From positions 1 to 36,658 of the forward strand of contig NZ_FWFQ01000030.1 in the NCBI RefSeq assembly GCF_900172235.1: a stretch of DNA of 36,658 nt, written 5' to 3'. The DNA comes from Pseudoruegeria aquimaris. Lineage in GTDB: Bacteria; Pseudomonadota; Alphaproteobacteria; Rhodobacterales; Rhodobacteraceae. A model generated the notes under the pieces. That model did no database searches and had not been told where the DNA came from. It saw only the letters and a program-made list of their open reading frames with translations. Within the stretch, counting starts at the first letter, position 1. Each line of letters opens with the position of its first letter. Made by a program: the position numbers and the translations under genes. Shown here in pieces: positions 14,781 through 23,000 of the stretch.

Positions 14781-16154
14781 ATGGCTGGAAACGTCGCCGT
14801 CATCGACATCGGCAAGACAAACGCCAAACTGGCCTTGGTGCGCCGCTGCGACCTTTCCGAAATCGCCGTGCTCAAGCGGCCCAATGCCGTCCTTTCGGGG
14901 CCGCCCTATCCGCATTTCGACGTGGACGGGCATTGGGACTTCATCCTTGAAGGTCTCGCCGCGTTTCAGGCCGAACACGGGGTGAGCGCGATTTCCGTCA
15001 CCACCCATGGCGCCTGCGCGGCGCTGCTCGCGGCGGACGGCAGCCTCGCTGCGCCCATCCTCGATTACGAGCATGCCGGGCCGGAGGAACTGGCTGCTGA
15101 ATATGACGCGATCCGCCCCGATTTCGCGGAAACCGGCTCGCCCAGGCTGGGCATGGGGCTGAACATCGGGGCGCAGCTTTTCTGGCAGTTTGCGCAGGAT
15201 CAGAGCCTGAAATCGCGCGTCGCGCAGGTCGTGACCTACCCGCAGTACTGGGGCCACCGGCTCACCGGCGTGGCCGCGACCGACGTGACCTCGCTGGGCT
15301 GCCACACGGATCTCTGGGCGCCGTGGGAGGGAGCGTTCTCCGCGCTCGTCGCGCGGCTCGGGCTTGAAGGCAAGATCGCTCCGCCGCGCAGGCCGAGCGA
15401 TGTGCTGGGGCCGATCCTGCCCGCGGTCGCTGCCCGGACAGGCCTCGCGCCCGATACGCCGGTTCTCTGCGGAATCCATGATTCAAACGCTTCTCTGCTG
15501 CCCCATCTATTGCGGCAGGAAGCCCCCTTCGGCGTGGTCAGCACGGGAACCTGGGTGATCGCCATGGCGATGGGCGGCGATCCGCTGCCGCTGGACGGCA
15601 GCCGCGACATGCTGATCAACGTCAATGCCTACAGCGACGCTGTGCCCTCCGCCCGCTTCATGGGCGGGCGCGAGCATGATCTGGCGCTGCGGGGGCATGC
15701 CGTGGAGGTCGATGACGCGGCGCTGGCGCGGGTGCTGGAAAGCGGCGTGATGCTTCTGCCCGCCGTGGTGCCGGAAAGCGGGATCTACCGGGGGCATGCC
15801 GCACGATGGATCGGTGAGGAGCCTGCCGTGGGCACGCCGGAACGTGCCGCCGCCGTGGGCCTGTATCTCGCCCTTGTCACTTCCCGCTGCCTGCGTGGCA
15901 TCGGGCAGAAGGGGCCATTGATCGTCGAAGGGCCTTTCGGCAAGAACAGGATCTATTTTGAGATGCTTTCGGCGCTCAGCCCGGGCCCCGTGTTCGCCTC
16001 GCCCGGCCAGACAGGCACCAGCGAAGGCGCGGCGCTTTTGTGGGGCAAGGGGGCTCCCGCACAAGCGTTGGAGCCTGCGCCGGCCGTGGCTTTGGACCAG
16101 GCGGAGCGCCTTCGGGCCTATGCGCGGAAATGGGGCGCGGCATTGGGCTCCTGA
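14781..16154 (+). CDS. rhaK: Rhamnulokinase, FGGY carbohydrate kinase family
   Basis: This 457-residue FGGY-family sugar kinase is expected to phosphorylate L-rhamnulose at C1 to make the substrate of RhaD. The N-terminal ATP-binding segment is VAVIDIGKTNAKLALV, then DVDGHWDFI, SVTTHGACAALL and ILDYEHAG. The C-terminal half has CGIHDSNASLLPHL with the likely catalytic aspartate in HDSN near residue 235, the STGTWV phosphate loop, and LIVEGPFGKN with GQTGTSEGAALLWG at the adenosine site. It differs from E. coli RhaB and fits the RhaK form found with DeoR-regulated Rhizobium-type clusters. GAGGGGCTGGG precedes the ATG 9 bp after rhaM. It is the last gene of the operon; a strong terminator begins 50 bp further on. 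Substrate choice rests on context. Confidence 0.93.
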   Translation: MAGNVAVIDIGKTNAKLALVRRCDLSEIAVLKRPNAVLSGPPYPHFDVDGHWDFILEGLAAFQAEHGVSAISVTTHGACAALLAADGSLAAPILDYEHAGPEELAAEYDAIRPDFAETGSPRLGMGLNIGAQLFWQFAQDQSLKSRVAQVVTYPQYWGHRLTGVAATDVTSLGCHTDLWAPWEGAFSALVARLGLEGKIAPPRRPSDVLGPILPAVAARTGLAPDTPVLCGIHDSNASLLPHLLRQEAPFGVVSTGTWVIAMAMGGDPLPLDGSRDMLINVNAYSDAVPSARFMGGREHDLALRGHAVEVDDAALARVLESGVMLLPAVVPESGIYRGHAARWIGEEPAVGTPERAAAVGLYLALVTSRCLRGIGQKGPLIVEGPFGKNRIYFEMLSALSPGPVFASPGQTGTSEGAALLWGKGAPAQALEPAPAVALDQAERLRAYARKWGAALGS

Positions 16155-16204
16155 CCCTGCGGCGCGCTTCTTGATCGTGGATGGTCTCGGCTTGACTGAA
16201 AAAG

Positions 16205-16242
16205 CAAAACGCCCTGCGAACCGGAGGCCGCAAGGCGTTTTG
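16205..16242. terminator. Bidirectional terminator between rhaK and tRNA-Leu
   Basis: CAAAACGCC (16205-16213) pairs perfectly with GGCGTTTTG (16234-16242). An inner TGCG/CGCA stem is separated from it by one unpaired base on each side, around a GC-rich loop. A-run on one side and T-run on the other allow use in both directions. It ends the rhamnose operon from the left and the tRNA transcript from the right. Confidence 0.85.
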
Positions 16243-16246
16243 ATTT

Positions 16247-16333
16247 TGGTGCCCAGGAGAGGACTCGAACCTCCACGTCCATACGGACACTAGCACCTGA
16301 AGCTAGCGCGTCTACCAGTTCCGCCACCTGGGC
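16247..16333 (-). tRNA. tRNA-Leu (anticodon CAG)
   Basis: The minus strand reads an 87-nt class II tRNA. The acceptor stem GCCCAGG pairs with CCTGGGC, followed by discriminator A and an encoded CCA. The D-arm region is TGGCGGAACTGGTAGACGCG, as in leucine tRNAs. The anticodon stem CTAGC/GCTAG carries loop TTCAGGT with anticodon CAG (complement of 16297-16299). A variable arm follows (TGTCCGTATGGACG), then the T loop TTCGAGT. The long variable arm and the identity features agree with Leu decoding CUG. Confidence 0.97.
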
Positions 16334-16349
16334 AGGTGTCGTGGGGGGC

Positions 16350-16378
16350 GATTTACGGGGATTGCCGGGGGGTGTCAA
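16350..16378 (-). promoter_or_regulatory. Promoter of tRNA-Leu
   Basis: On the minus strand TTGACA (16378-16373), a 17-base spacer and TAAATC (16355-16350) lie just upstream of the mature tRNA 5' end at 16333. This is a near-consensus housekeeping promoter; transcription would start around 16343. Confidence 0.75.
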
Positions 16379-16506
16379 CGCGATTCTCCCGCCCGAAATG
16401 AAAAAAGTTTCTTCCGCCGTCGGAGCCGCCCGGGGCGCGGCGTCATGGTGCTTGTCCGGTGGGGGGCTGGCGGCTATTTCTTTCCCAAACAGGATCGGAG
16501 GGCCCC

Positions 16507-17490
16507 ATGGCGAAACTGGTGACCATCTACGGCGGATCGGGCTTCGTGGGCCGCTACATCGCGCAGCGCATGGCACGGCGCGGCTGGCGGGTGCGGGTGG
16601 CGGTGCGCCGCCCCAACGAGGCGCTCTTCGTGAAACCCTACGGTGCGGTGGGGCAGGTGGAGCCGGTGTTCTGCAACATCCGCGACGACGCCTCCGTCCG
16701 GGCGGCGCTCCTTGGTGCGGATGCGGTGGTGAACTGCGTCGGGATCCTCAACGAAACCGGGAAGAACAAGTTTTCCTCCGTGCAGGCGGAAGGGGCCGGG
16801 CGGATCGCGCGCATCGCCGCCGAGGAAGACATCACGACCATGGTGCAGCTCTCCGCCATCGGGGCCAGCGCGGAGAGCGCGAGCGCCTATGCCCGCACCA
16901 AGGCCGCCGGCGAGGCGGCGGTGCTGGCGCATCAGCCGAATGCCGTCATCCTGCGGCCTTCCGTGATCTTCGGCCCCGAAGACGGTTTCTTCAACCGCTT
17001 CGCCAGCATGGCAAGGATCGGGCCTTTCCTGCCGTTGGTCGGAGGCGAGACGCGTTTCCAGCCCGTCTACGTGGACGATGTTGCAGCGGCAGCGGAGAAG
17101 GCCCTCGTGGGCGAGGCCGCGCCCGGCATCTACGAACTCGGCGGGCCCGAGGTGGCCACCCTGCGCAAGTTGATGGAAGACATGCTGAAGGTGATCCATC
17201 GCCGCCGCATCATCATCAACCAGCCCTTCTTCGTTGGGCGGATCCTGGCCACGGTCTTCGATTTCCTGCAGTTCGCGACCCTCGGGCTTTTCACGAACGG
17301 CATCCTGACCCGTGACCAGGTGAAGAACCTGCGCGTGGACAACGTGGTGAGCGAAGGGGCCAAGGGCTTCGCCGATCTGGGAATCGAGCCCACCGCCTAT
17401 GAGGTAGTGATGCCCGACTACCTGTGGCGCTACCGCCCGGCGGGCCAGTACGACGCCATCAAGGACTCCGCGAAGAACCTGCGCGCCTGA
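16507..17490 (+). CDS. Complex I NDUFA9-like NAD(P)-binding protein (atypical SDR)
   Basis: This 327-residue extended/atypical short-chain dehydrogenase begins with the nucleotide-binding motif [20 protein letters not shown] (a GGxGFxG pattern), followed by [29 protein letters not shown] with a YxxxK-type pair, and [18 protein letters not shown]. This set is typical of the bacterial relatives of mitochondrial NDUFA9, a non-catalytic complex I accessory subunit. The bacterial proteins may likewise bind NADPH in a structural or quinone-related role (family knowledge, not shown here). The C-terminal quarter adds a [15 protein letters not shown] stretch and ends in a helical tail. The ATG at 16507 follows CGGAGG. 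It is convergent with uppP, 13 bp from its end, and otherwise stands alone. Confidence 0.85.
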   Translation: MAKLVTIYGGSGFVGRYIAQRMARRGWRVRVAVRRPNEALFVKPYGAVGQVEPVFCNIRDDASVRAALLGADAVVNCVGILNETGKNKFSSVQAEGAGRIARIAAEEDITTMVQLSAIGASAESASAYARTKAAGEAAVLAHQPNAVILRPSVIFGPEDGFFNRFASMARIGPFLPLVGGETRFQPVYVDDVAAAAEKALVGEAAPGIYELGGPEVATLRKLMEDMLKVIHRRRIIINQPFFVGRILATVFDFLQFATLGLFTNGILTRDQVKNLRVDNVVSEGAKGFADLGIEPTAYEVVMPDYLWRYRPAGQYDAIKDSAKNLRA

Positions 17491-17503
17491 GGCGCGTTTC
17501 GCG

Positions 17504-18307
17504 TCAGGCGTAGGCGATCCAGAGCAGGATCACGCCGAGGATGACGCGGTAGATCACGTAGGGCGTGAAGCTCACCGAGCGCAGCAGCCGCATCATCAAC
17601 GTGAGCGCCAGCAGAGCCGAGAGGAAGGCGAAGAGCGCTGCGATCGCGCCGTCGCGGGCCGCCTGCGCATCGGCTTCCGCGATGACTTCCCCGGCGATGA
17701 ACACGCCCGATGCGATGATCGTGGGGATCGACATCAGCATGGAGATCCGCGCCGCCTCGGTGCGGGTGTAGCCAAGTGCCCGGCCTCCGGTGATCGCCGC
17801 CCCTGAGCGGGAGGTGCCGGGGATCAGAGCGAGCGCCTGCCACAGGCCCATCCTGATGGCGTCTCGCAGGTTCCAGTCGGCGCTCCGTTTCGTTTCCGCG
17901 CCCTTTTGGTCGAACCAGTAAAGCAGCAGCCCGAAGCCGAGCATCGTCCAGCCGATCACGGTGATTGAGCGCATCGCATCGTCAAGCCCGGTGAGGGCGA
18001 GGAAGAGGCCGAACAGGATCACCGGCACCGTGGCCACGATCAGCAGGAAGGCGAGCCGGGCCCCTTCGGTATCGATCCGCCCGGTCAGAAGCCGTGGCAG
18101 CCCGCCGAACATCAGCGCCACGTCCTTGCGGAAATAGAGCATGACGGCCGCCAGCGTGCCAACGTGCACCGCCCCGTCGATGACCTGGCCCTGATCCGCG
18201 AGGCCGGTGAGATTCGGCAGAAGGATCAGGTGTCCGGACGAGGAGACCGGCAGGAACTCGGTGATCCCCTGGATGATCGCGATGAGGAGAAGATGGAAAA
18301 GCGACAT
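17504..18307 (-). CDS. uppP: Undecaprenyl-diphosphate phosphatase (UppP/BacA)
   Basis: This 267-residue integral membrane enzyme dephosphorylates undecaprenyl diphosphate, recycling the lipid carrier for peptidoglycan and other envelope polymers. Both family signatures are present: the N-terminal IIQGITEFLPVSSSGHLIL (11-29, with the catalytic E and the SSSGH motif) and the central LIPGTSRSGAAITGG (about 160-175, PGTSRSG). About 8 hydrophobic segments are seen and the length matches E. coli UppP (273). The ATG at 18307 has a poor ribosome site, but the protein starts right at the first membrane helix, as in homologues. One copy of the GTCAGC-n4-TTGAC element lies 70 bp upstream, facing this gene. 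Confidence 0.95.
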   Translation of the reverse strand: MSLFHLLLIAIIQGITEFLPVSSSGHLILLPNLTGLADQGQVIDGAVHVGTLAAVMLYFRKDVALMFGGLPRLLTGRIDTEGARLAFLLIVATVPVILFGLFLALTGLDDAMRSITVIGWTMLGFGLLLYWFDQKGAETKRSADWNLRDAIRMGLWQALALIPGTSRSGAAITGGRALGYTRTEAARISMLMSIPTIIASGVFIAGEVIAEADAQAARDGAIAALFAFLSALLALTLMMRLLRSVSFTPYVIYRVILGVILLWIAYA

Positions 18308-18370
18308 GTCGACTCGAAGGTGCCTCGGTTTCGGAAGATGGTATCCGATTTGATTTCAATGGGATAGGAT

Positions 18371-18399
18371 ATTTTATGTCAATTATGCTGACATAAAAT
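18371..18399 (-). promoter_or_regulatory. Perfect inverted repeat containing GTCAGC-n4-TTGAC element, upstream of uppP
   Basis: ATTTTATGTCA (18371-18381) and TGACATAAAAT (18389-18399) form an 11-bp perfect inverted repeat with a 7-base spacer. Read on the minus strand the core is GTCAGCATAATTGAC. Its TTGACA (18382-18377), with an 18-base spacer to TGAAAT (18358-18353), could be the uppP promoter. The core differs at two positions from the element in front of gltD. Confidence 0.55.
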
Positions 18400-18452
18400 C
18401 GTGCCCCTTTGTGGTCGCGCACTGCCTCCGCGTGCGAAAAAAAGAATAAAAG

Positions 18453-18468
18453 GTCAGCATCGTTGACT
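18453..18468 (+). promoter_or_regulatory. GTCAGC-n4-TTGAC element upstream of gltD
   Basis: GTCAGCATCGTTGACT lies 62 bp before the gltD start. GTCA and TGAC are inverted arms around a 7-base centre, and the right arm is part of a TTGACT that can act as a -35 box. The -10 is not clear (TGTAAG at 18489 would need a 20-base spacer). It starts 75 bp, about seven helical turns, from the start of the sister element at 18378. Confidence 0.5.
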
Positions 18469-18529
18469 TTTCATTCTCGCGAAGCCGCTGTAAGCAAGCC
18501 GCGAAGTGAAGTTTGCGGAGAGTGAAGCC

Positions 18530-19966
18530 ATGGCGAAACAGCGAATGCTCCAGTTTGTGACCGTTGAGCGGGACATGCCCGAGAAGCGGGACGCGAACGT
18601 GCGCAACAAGGACTTCCACGAGATCTACCAGGAATACGCGGCGGCCAAGGCGCAGGAACAGGCTTCGCGGTGCTCCCAGTGTGGTGTGCCTTACTGCCAG
18701 AGCCATTGCCCGCTCCACAACAACATTCCCGATTGGCTGCGCCTGACGGCGGAAGGCCGCCTTCAGGAAGCCTACGAGGTTTCGCAGGCCACGAACACCT
18801 TCCCGGAGATCTGCGGTCGCATCTGCCCGCAGGATCGCCTGTGCGAAGGCAACTGCGTGATCGAACAGTCGGGCCATGGCACCGTCACCATCGGCTCCGT
18901 CGAAAAATACATCACCGATACCGCCTGGGAAAACGGCTGGGTGAAGCCCGTTGCGCCGAAGCATGAGCGCACGGAGAGCGTGGGTATCATCGGGGCCGGC
19001 CCCGGCGGCCTCGCCGCGGCGGACGCGCTGCGCCGCCAGGGCGTGCAGGTCACGGTCTATGACCGCTACGACCGCGCCGGCGGCCTGCTGACCTACGGCA
19101 TTCCCGGCTTCAAGCTGGAAAAGCCCGTCGTGATGCAGCGGATCGAGCAACTCGAGAAGGGCGGCGTGACCTTCGTTCTGAACTGCAACGTGGGCGAAGA
19201 CATCTCCTTCGCGGAGATCCGCGAGAAACACGATGCCGTGCTGATCGCAACGGGCGTCTACAAATCCCGCGATCTCGGCGGGCCGGGCTCCGGTGCAAAG
19301 GGCATCGTGCGCGCCCTGGATTACCTGACGGCCTCCAACCGTGCTTCCTTCGGCGACGTCGTGCCGGAGCTTGAAAGCGGGGAGCTGAACGCCAAGGGCA
19401 AGAAGGTCGTCGTGATCGGCGGTGGCGATACCGCGATGGACTGCGTGCGCACCGCGATCCGCCAGGGCGCCGAAAGCGTGAAATGCCTGTACCGCCGGGA
19501 CCGCGCCAACATGCCGGGCTCCCAGCGCGAGGTGCAGAATGCCGAGGAGGAAGGCGTGCAGTTCGAGTGGCTGACCGCCCCGAAAGGCTTTGCCGGCGAT
19601 GACAGCGTGACCGGCGTCATGGTGCAGCGGATGCGCCTTGGCGCGCCGGACGCGTCGGGCCGCCGTTCGCCGGAGCCCATCGAGGGCGAGGACTACGTGG
19701 AGGAAGCCGATCTCGTCATCAAGGCGCTGGGCTTCGAGCCGGAGGCCCTGCCCACGCTGTGGGGCGAAGAAGCGCTGGAAGTGACCCGCTGGGGCACGAT
19801 CAAGGCCGATTTCCGCACCCACGAAACGAGCCTGCCGGGCGTCTTCGCCGTGGGCGACATCGTGCGCGGGGCTTCGCTCGTCGTTTGGGCCATCGCCGAT
19901 GGCCGGGAGGCGGCGGAATCGATCCTCGCCCATCTCGACGCCGCGCCCGCTGTGGCCGCCGAGTAA
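18530..19966 (+). CDS. gltD: Glutamate synthase (NADPH), small subunit
   Basis: GltD is the 478-residue beta subunit of NADPH-dependent GOGAT. It takes electrons from NADPH through FAD and passes them by iron-sulfur clusters to GltB. The N-terminal cysteine clusters SRCSQCGVPYCQSHCP (about 44-59) and CGRICPQDRLCEGNC (about 95-109) bind [4Fe-4S] centres. The FAD site is GIIGAGPGGLAAA (near 152), the NADPH site VVIGGGDTAMDCVRTA (near 297), and a second FAD-binding stretch is GVFAVGDIVRGASLVVWAI near the end. The length is like E. coli GltD (472). The ATG at 18530 is chosen over 18506 because GGAGAGTGAAGCC precedes it and homologues start MAKQRMLQF or similar. It precedes gltB by 109 bp, the reverse of the E. 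coli order, and probably shares its transcript. Confidence 0.96.
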   Translation: MAKQRMLQFVTVERDMPEKRDANVRNKDFHEIYQEYAAAKAQEQASRCSQCGVPYCQSHCPLHNNIPDWLRLTAEGRLQEAYEVSQATNTFPEICGRICPQDRLCEGNCVIEQSGHGTVTIGSVEKYITDTAWENGWVKPVAPKHERTESVGIIGAGPGGLAAADALRRQGVQVTVYDRYDRAGGLLTYGIPGFKLEKPVVMQRIEQLEKGGVTFVLNCNVGEDISFAEIREKHDAVLIATGVYKSRDLGGPGSGAKGIVRALDYLTASNRASFGDVVPELESGELNAKGKKVVVIGGGDTAMDCVRTAIRQGAESVKCLYRRDRANMPGSQREVQNAEEEGVQFEWLTAPKGFAGDDSVTGVMVQRMRLGAPDASGRRSPEPIEGEDYVEEADLVIKALGFEPEALPTLWGEEALEVTRWGTIKADFRTHETSLPGVFAVGDIVRGASLVVWAIADGREAAESILAHLDAAPAVAAE

Positions 19967-20075
19967 CAGCCGAAGCAAGGGTGAGCGGCGCCATCGGCGC
20001 CCGCCCGCAACTGGAATTTCCGGCAGGTCGCCGGGCCGAGGCCCGCACATGCCGCCGAGCGAAAGGTAAGCGATC

Positions 20076-23000
20076 ATGACCAAGTACGATCAGGCCTGGG
20101 TAGCCGCCGAAGAAGCCAAGCGCAAATTTATGGCGGAGAACGGGCTCTACCGCGAAGATGACGAGCACGCCTCCTGCGGCGTGGGCCTCGTGGTGTCCAC
20201 CGACGGCACCGCCAGCCGCAAGGTCGTGGCGGCCGGGATCGAGGCGCTGAAGGCCGTCTGGCACCGCGGCGCCGTGGACGCGGACGGCAAGACGGGCGAC
20301 GGCGCGGGCATCCACGTGGAGATCCCCGTCGAATTCTTCTACGACCAGATCCGCCGCACCGGCCACGAGCCGAACATGGATCAGCTCATCGCCGTCGGTC
20401 AGGTCTTCCTGCCGCGCACCGATTTCGGTGCCCAGGAAGCCTGCCGCACGATCGTGGAAACCGAAGTGCTGCGCATGGGCTACTACATCTACGGCTGGCG
20501 CCACGTGCCGGTGGACGTGACCTGCCTCGGTGAGAAGGCCAACGCCACCCGCCCGGAGATCGAGCAGATCCTGATCTCCAACTCCAAGGGCGTGGACGAG
20601 GAAACCTTCGAGCGTGAGCTCTACGTGATCCGCCGCCGGATCGAGAAGGCCGCCGCGGCGGCCCAGGTTTCCGGGCTCTACATCTGCTCGCTCTCCTGCC
20701 GCTCCGTGATCTACAAGGGCATGATGCTGGCCGAGCAGGTGGCGGTGTTCTACCCCGACCTGATGGACGAGCGCTTCACCTCGCGCTTCGCGATCTACCA
20801 CCAGCGCTACTCCACCAACACCTTCCCGCAATGGTGGCTGGCCCAGCCCTTCCGCATGCTCGCCCACAACGGCGAGATCAACACGCTGAAGGGCAACATC
20901 AACTGGATGAAGAGCCACGAGATCCGCATCTCGTCCTCCGCCTTCGGCGATCTTGCCGAAGACATCAAACCGATCATTCCTTCGGGCTCTTCCGACTCTG
21001 CCGCGCTGGACGCGGTGTTCGAAGTCATGGTGCGCGCGGGCCGCAACGCGCCGATGGTGAAAACCATGCTCGTGCCGGAAAGCTGGAGCCAGCAGGCCGT
21101 GGATCTGCCCAAGCCCTGGCGGGACATGTATGCCTACTGCAATGCCGTGATGGAGCCCTGGGACGGCCCGGCCGCTCTTGCCATGACGGACGGCCGCTGG
21201 GTCTGCGCCGGCCTGGATCGCAACGGCCTGCGCCCGATGCGCTACGTGGTGACGGGTGACAATCTCCTGATCGCGGGCTCCGAGGCCGGCATGGTGCCGA
21301 TCGACGAAGCCACCGTGGTGGAAAAGGGCGCGCTCGGCCCGGGGCAGATGATCGCGGTGGACATGACCGACGGTTCGCTCTTCCACGACACCGAGATCAA
21401 GGACAAGCTGGCCGCCTCCCAGCCTTTCGGCGACTGGCTGGAAAAGGTCGTGGACCTCTCCGCCGAGATGGAGGGCGTCACCGAGAAGGCGATCTACTCC
21501 GGCGAAGAGCTGAAGAAACGCCAGGTGGCGGCGGGTTACTCCATCGAGGAACTGGAGCAGATCCTCGCGCCGATGGCCGAGGACGGCAAGGAAGCCATCG
21601 CCTCCATGGGCGACGACACGCCCTCGGCGGTGCTCTCCACCATGTATCGCCCGCTGAGCCACTTCTTCCGCCAGAACTTCAGCCAGGTGACGAACCCGCC
21701 GATCGACTCGCTGCGCGAATACCGCGTGATGAGCCTGAAGACGCGCTTCGGCAACCTCAAGAACGTGCTGGACGAAGACAGCTCCCAGACCGAGATCCTC
21801 GTGCTGGACACGCCTTTCGTGGGCAACGCGGAGTTCGAAACGCTGCTCAAGCATTTCGGTGACTCCGTCGTCGAGATCGATTGCACCTTCCCCGCCGGCG
21901 GCAAGAAGGGCGCGCTGAGTGATGGTCTGACCCGCATCCGTGCCGAGGCCGAGGACGCCGTGCGCTCCGGCGCCGGCCACATCGTGCTCACCGATCAGCA
22001 CCAGGGGCCCGAGAAGGTCGCCATGCCGATGATCCTCGCGACCTCGGCGATCCACTCGCACCTGACCCGCAAGGGGCTGCGCACCTTCTGCTCGATCTCG
22101 GTGCGTTCCGCCGAATGCATCGATCCGCACTACTTCGCGGTTCTGGTGGGCTGCGGCGCCACCGTGGTGAACGCCTACCTCGCAGAGGACAGCCTCGCCG
22201 ACCGTATCGAGCGCGGCCTGCTGGAAGGCACGCTCACCGAGAACGTGGCGCGCTACCGCAATGCGATCGACCAGGGCCTGCTGAAGATCATGGCCAAGAT
22301 GGGCATCTCGGTGATCTCCTCCTACCGGGGCGGCCTCAACTTCGAGGCCGTGGGGCTTTCGCGCGCCATGTGTGCCGAGTACTTCCCGGGCATGCATTCC
22401 CGTATCTCCGGCATCGGTGTTTCGGGCATCCAGAAGAAGCTCGAGGAGGTGCACGCCAAGGGCTGGATCGCCGGCACCGAGGTGCTGCCCATCGGCGGCT
22501 TCTACAAGGCGCGCCGCTCCGGCGAGAAACACGCCTGGGAAGCGCAGACGATGCACATGCTGCAGGCGGCCTGCGACCGGGCGTCCTTCGAGATGTGGAA
22601 GCAGTATTCCGCACGGATGCGGGCGAATCCGCCGATCCACCTGCGCGACCTGCTGGACATCAAGCCGCTGGGCAAGCCGGTGCCGATCGAAGAGGTTGAA
22701 AGCATCACCTCGATCCGCAAGCGCTTCGTGACGCCGGGCATGTCGCTTGGCGCGCTCTCGCCCGAAGCGCACAAGACTCTCAACGTGGCCATGAACCGGA
22801 TCGGCGCCAAGTCGGACTCCGGCGAGGGCGGCGAAGATCCGGCGCATTTCGTGCCGGAACCCAACGGCGACAACCCTTCCGCCAAGATCAAGCAGGTGGC
22901 CTCGGGCCGGTTCGGCGTGACCGCCGAATACCTGAACCACTGCGAAGAGCTTGAGATCAAGGTCGCGCAGGGCGCCAAGCCCGGCGAGGGCGGCCAGCTG

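Noticed and set aside
16247-16333. tRNA-Leu as an integration hot spot
   Set aside because: There is no repeat of its 3' end elsewhere in the window, no integrase nearby, and both sides are ordinary genes.
18378-18467. The paired GTCA-n7-TGAC sites as FNR or CtrA boxes
   Set aside because: FNR sites read TTGAT-n4-ATCAA and CtrA sites TTAA-n7-TTAA; neither pattern fits these palindromes.
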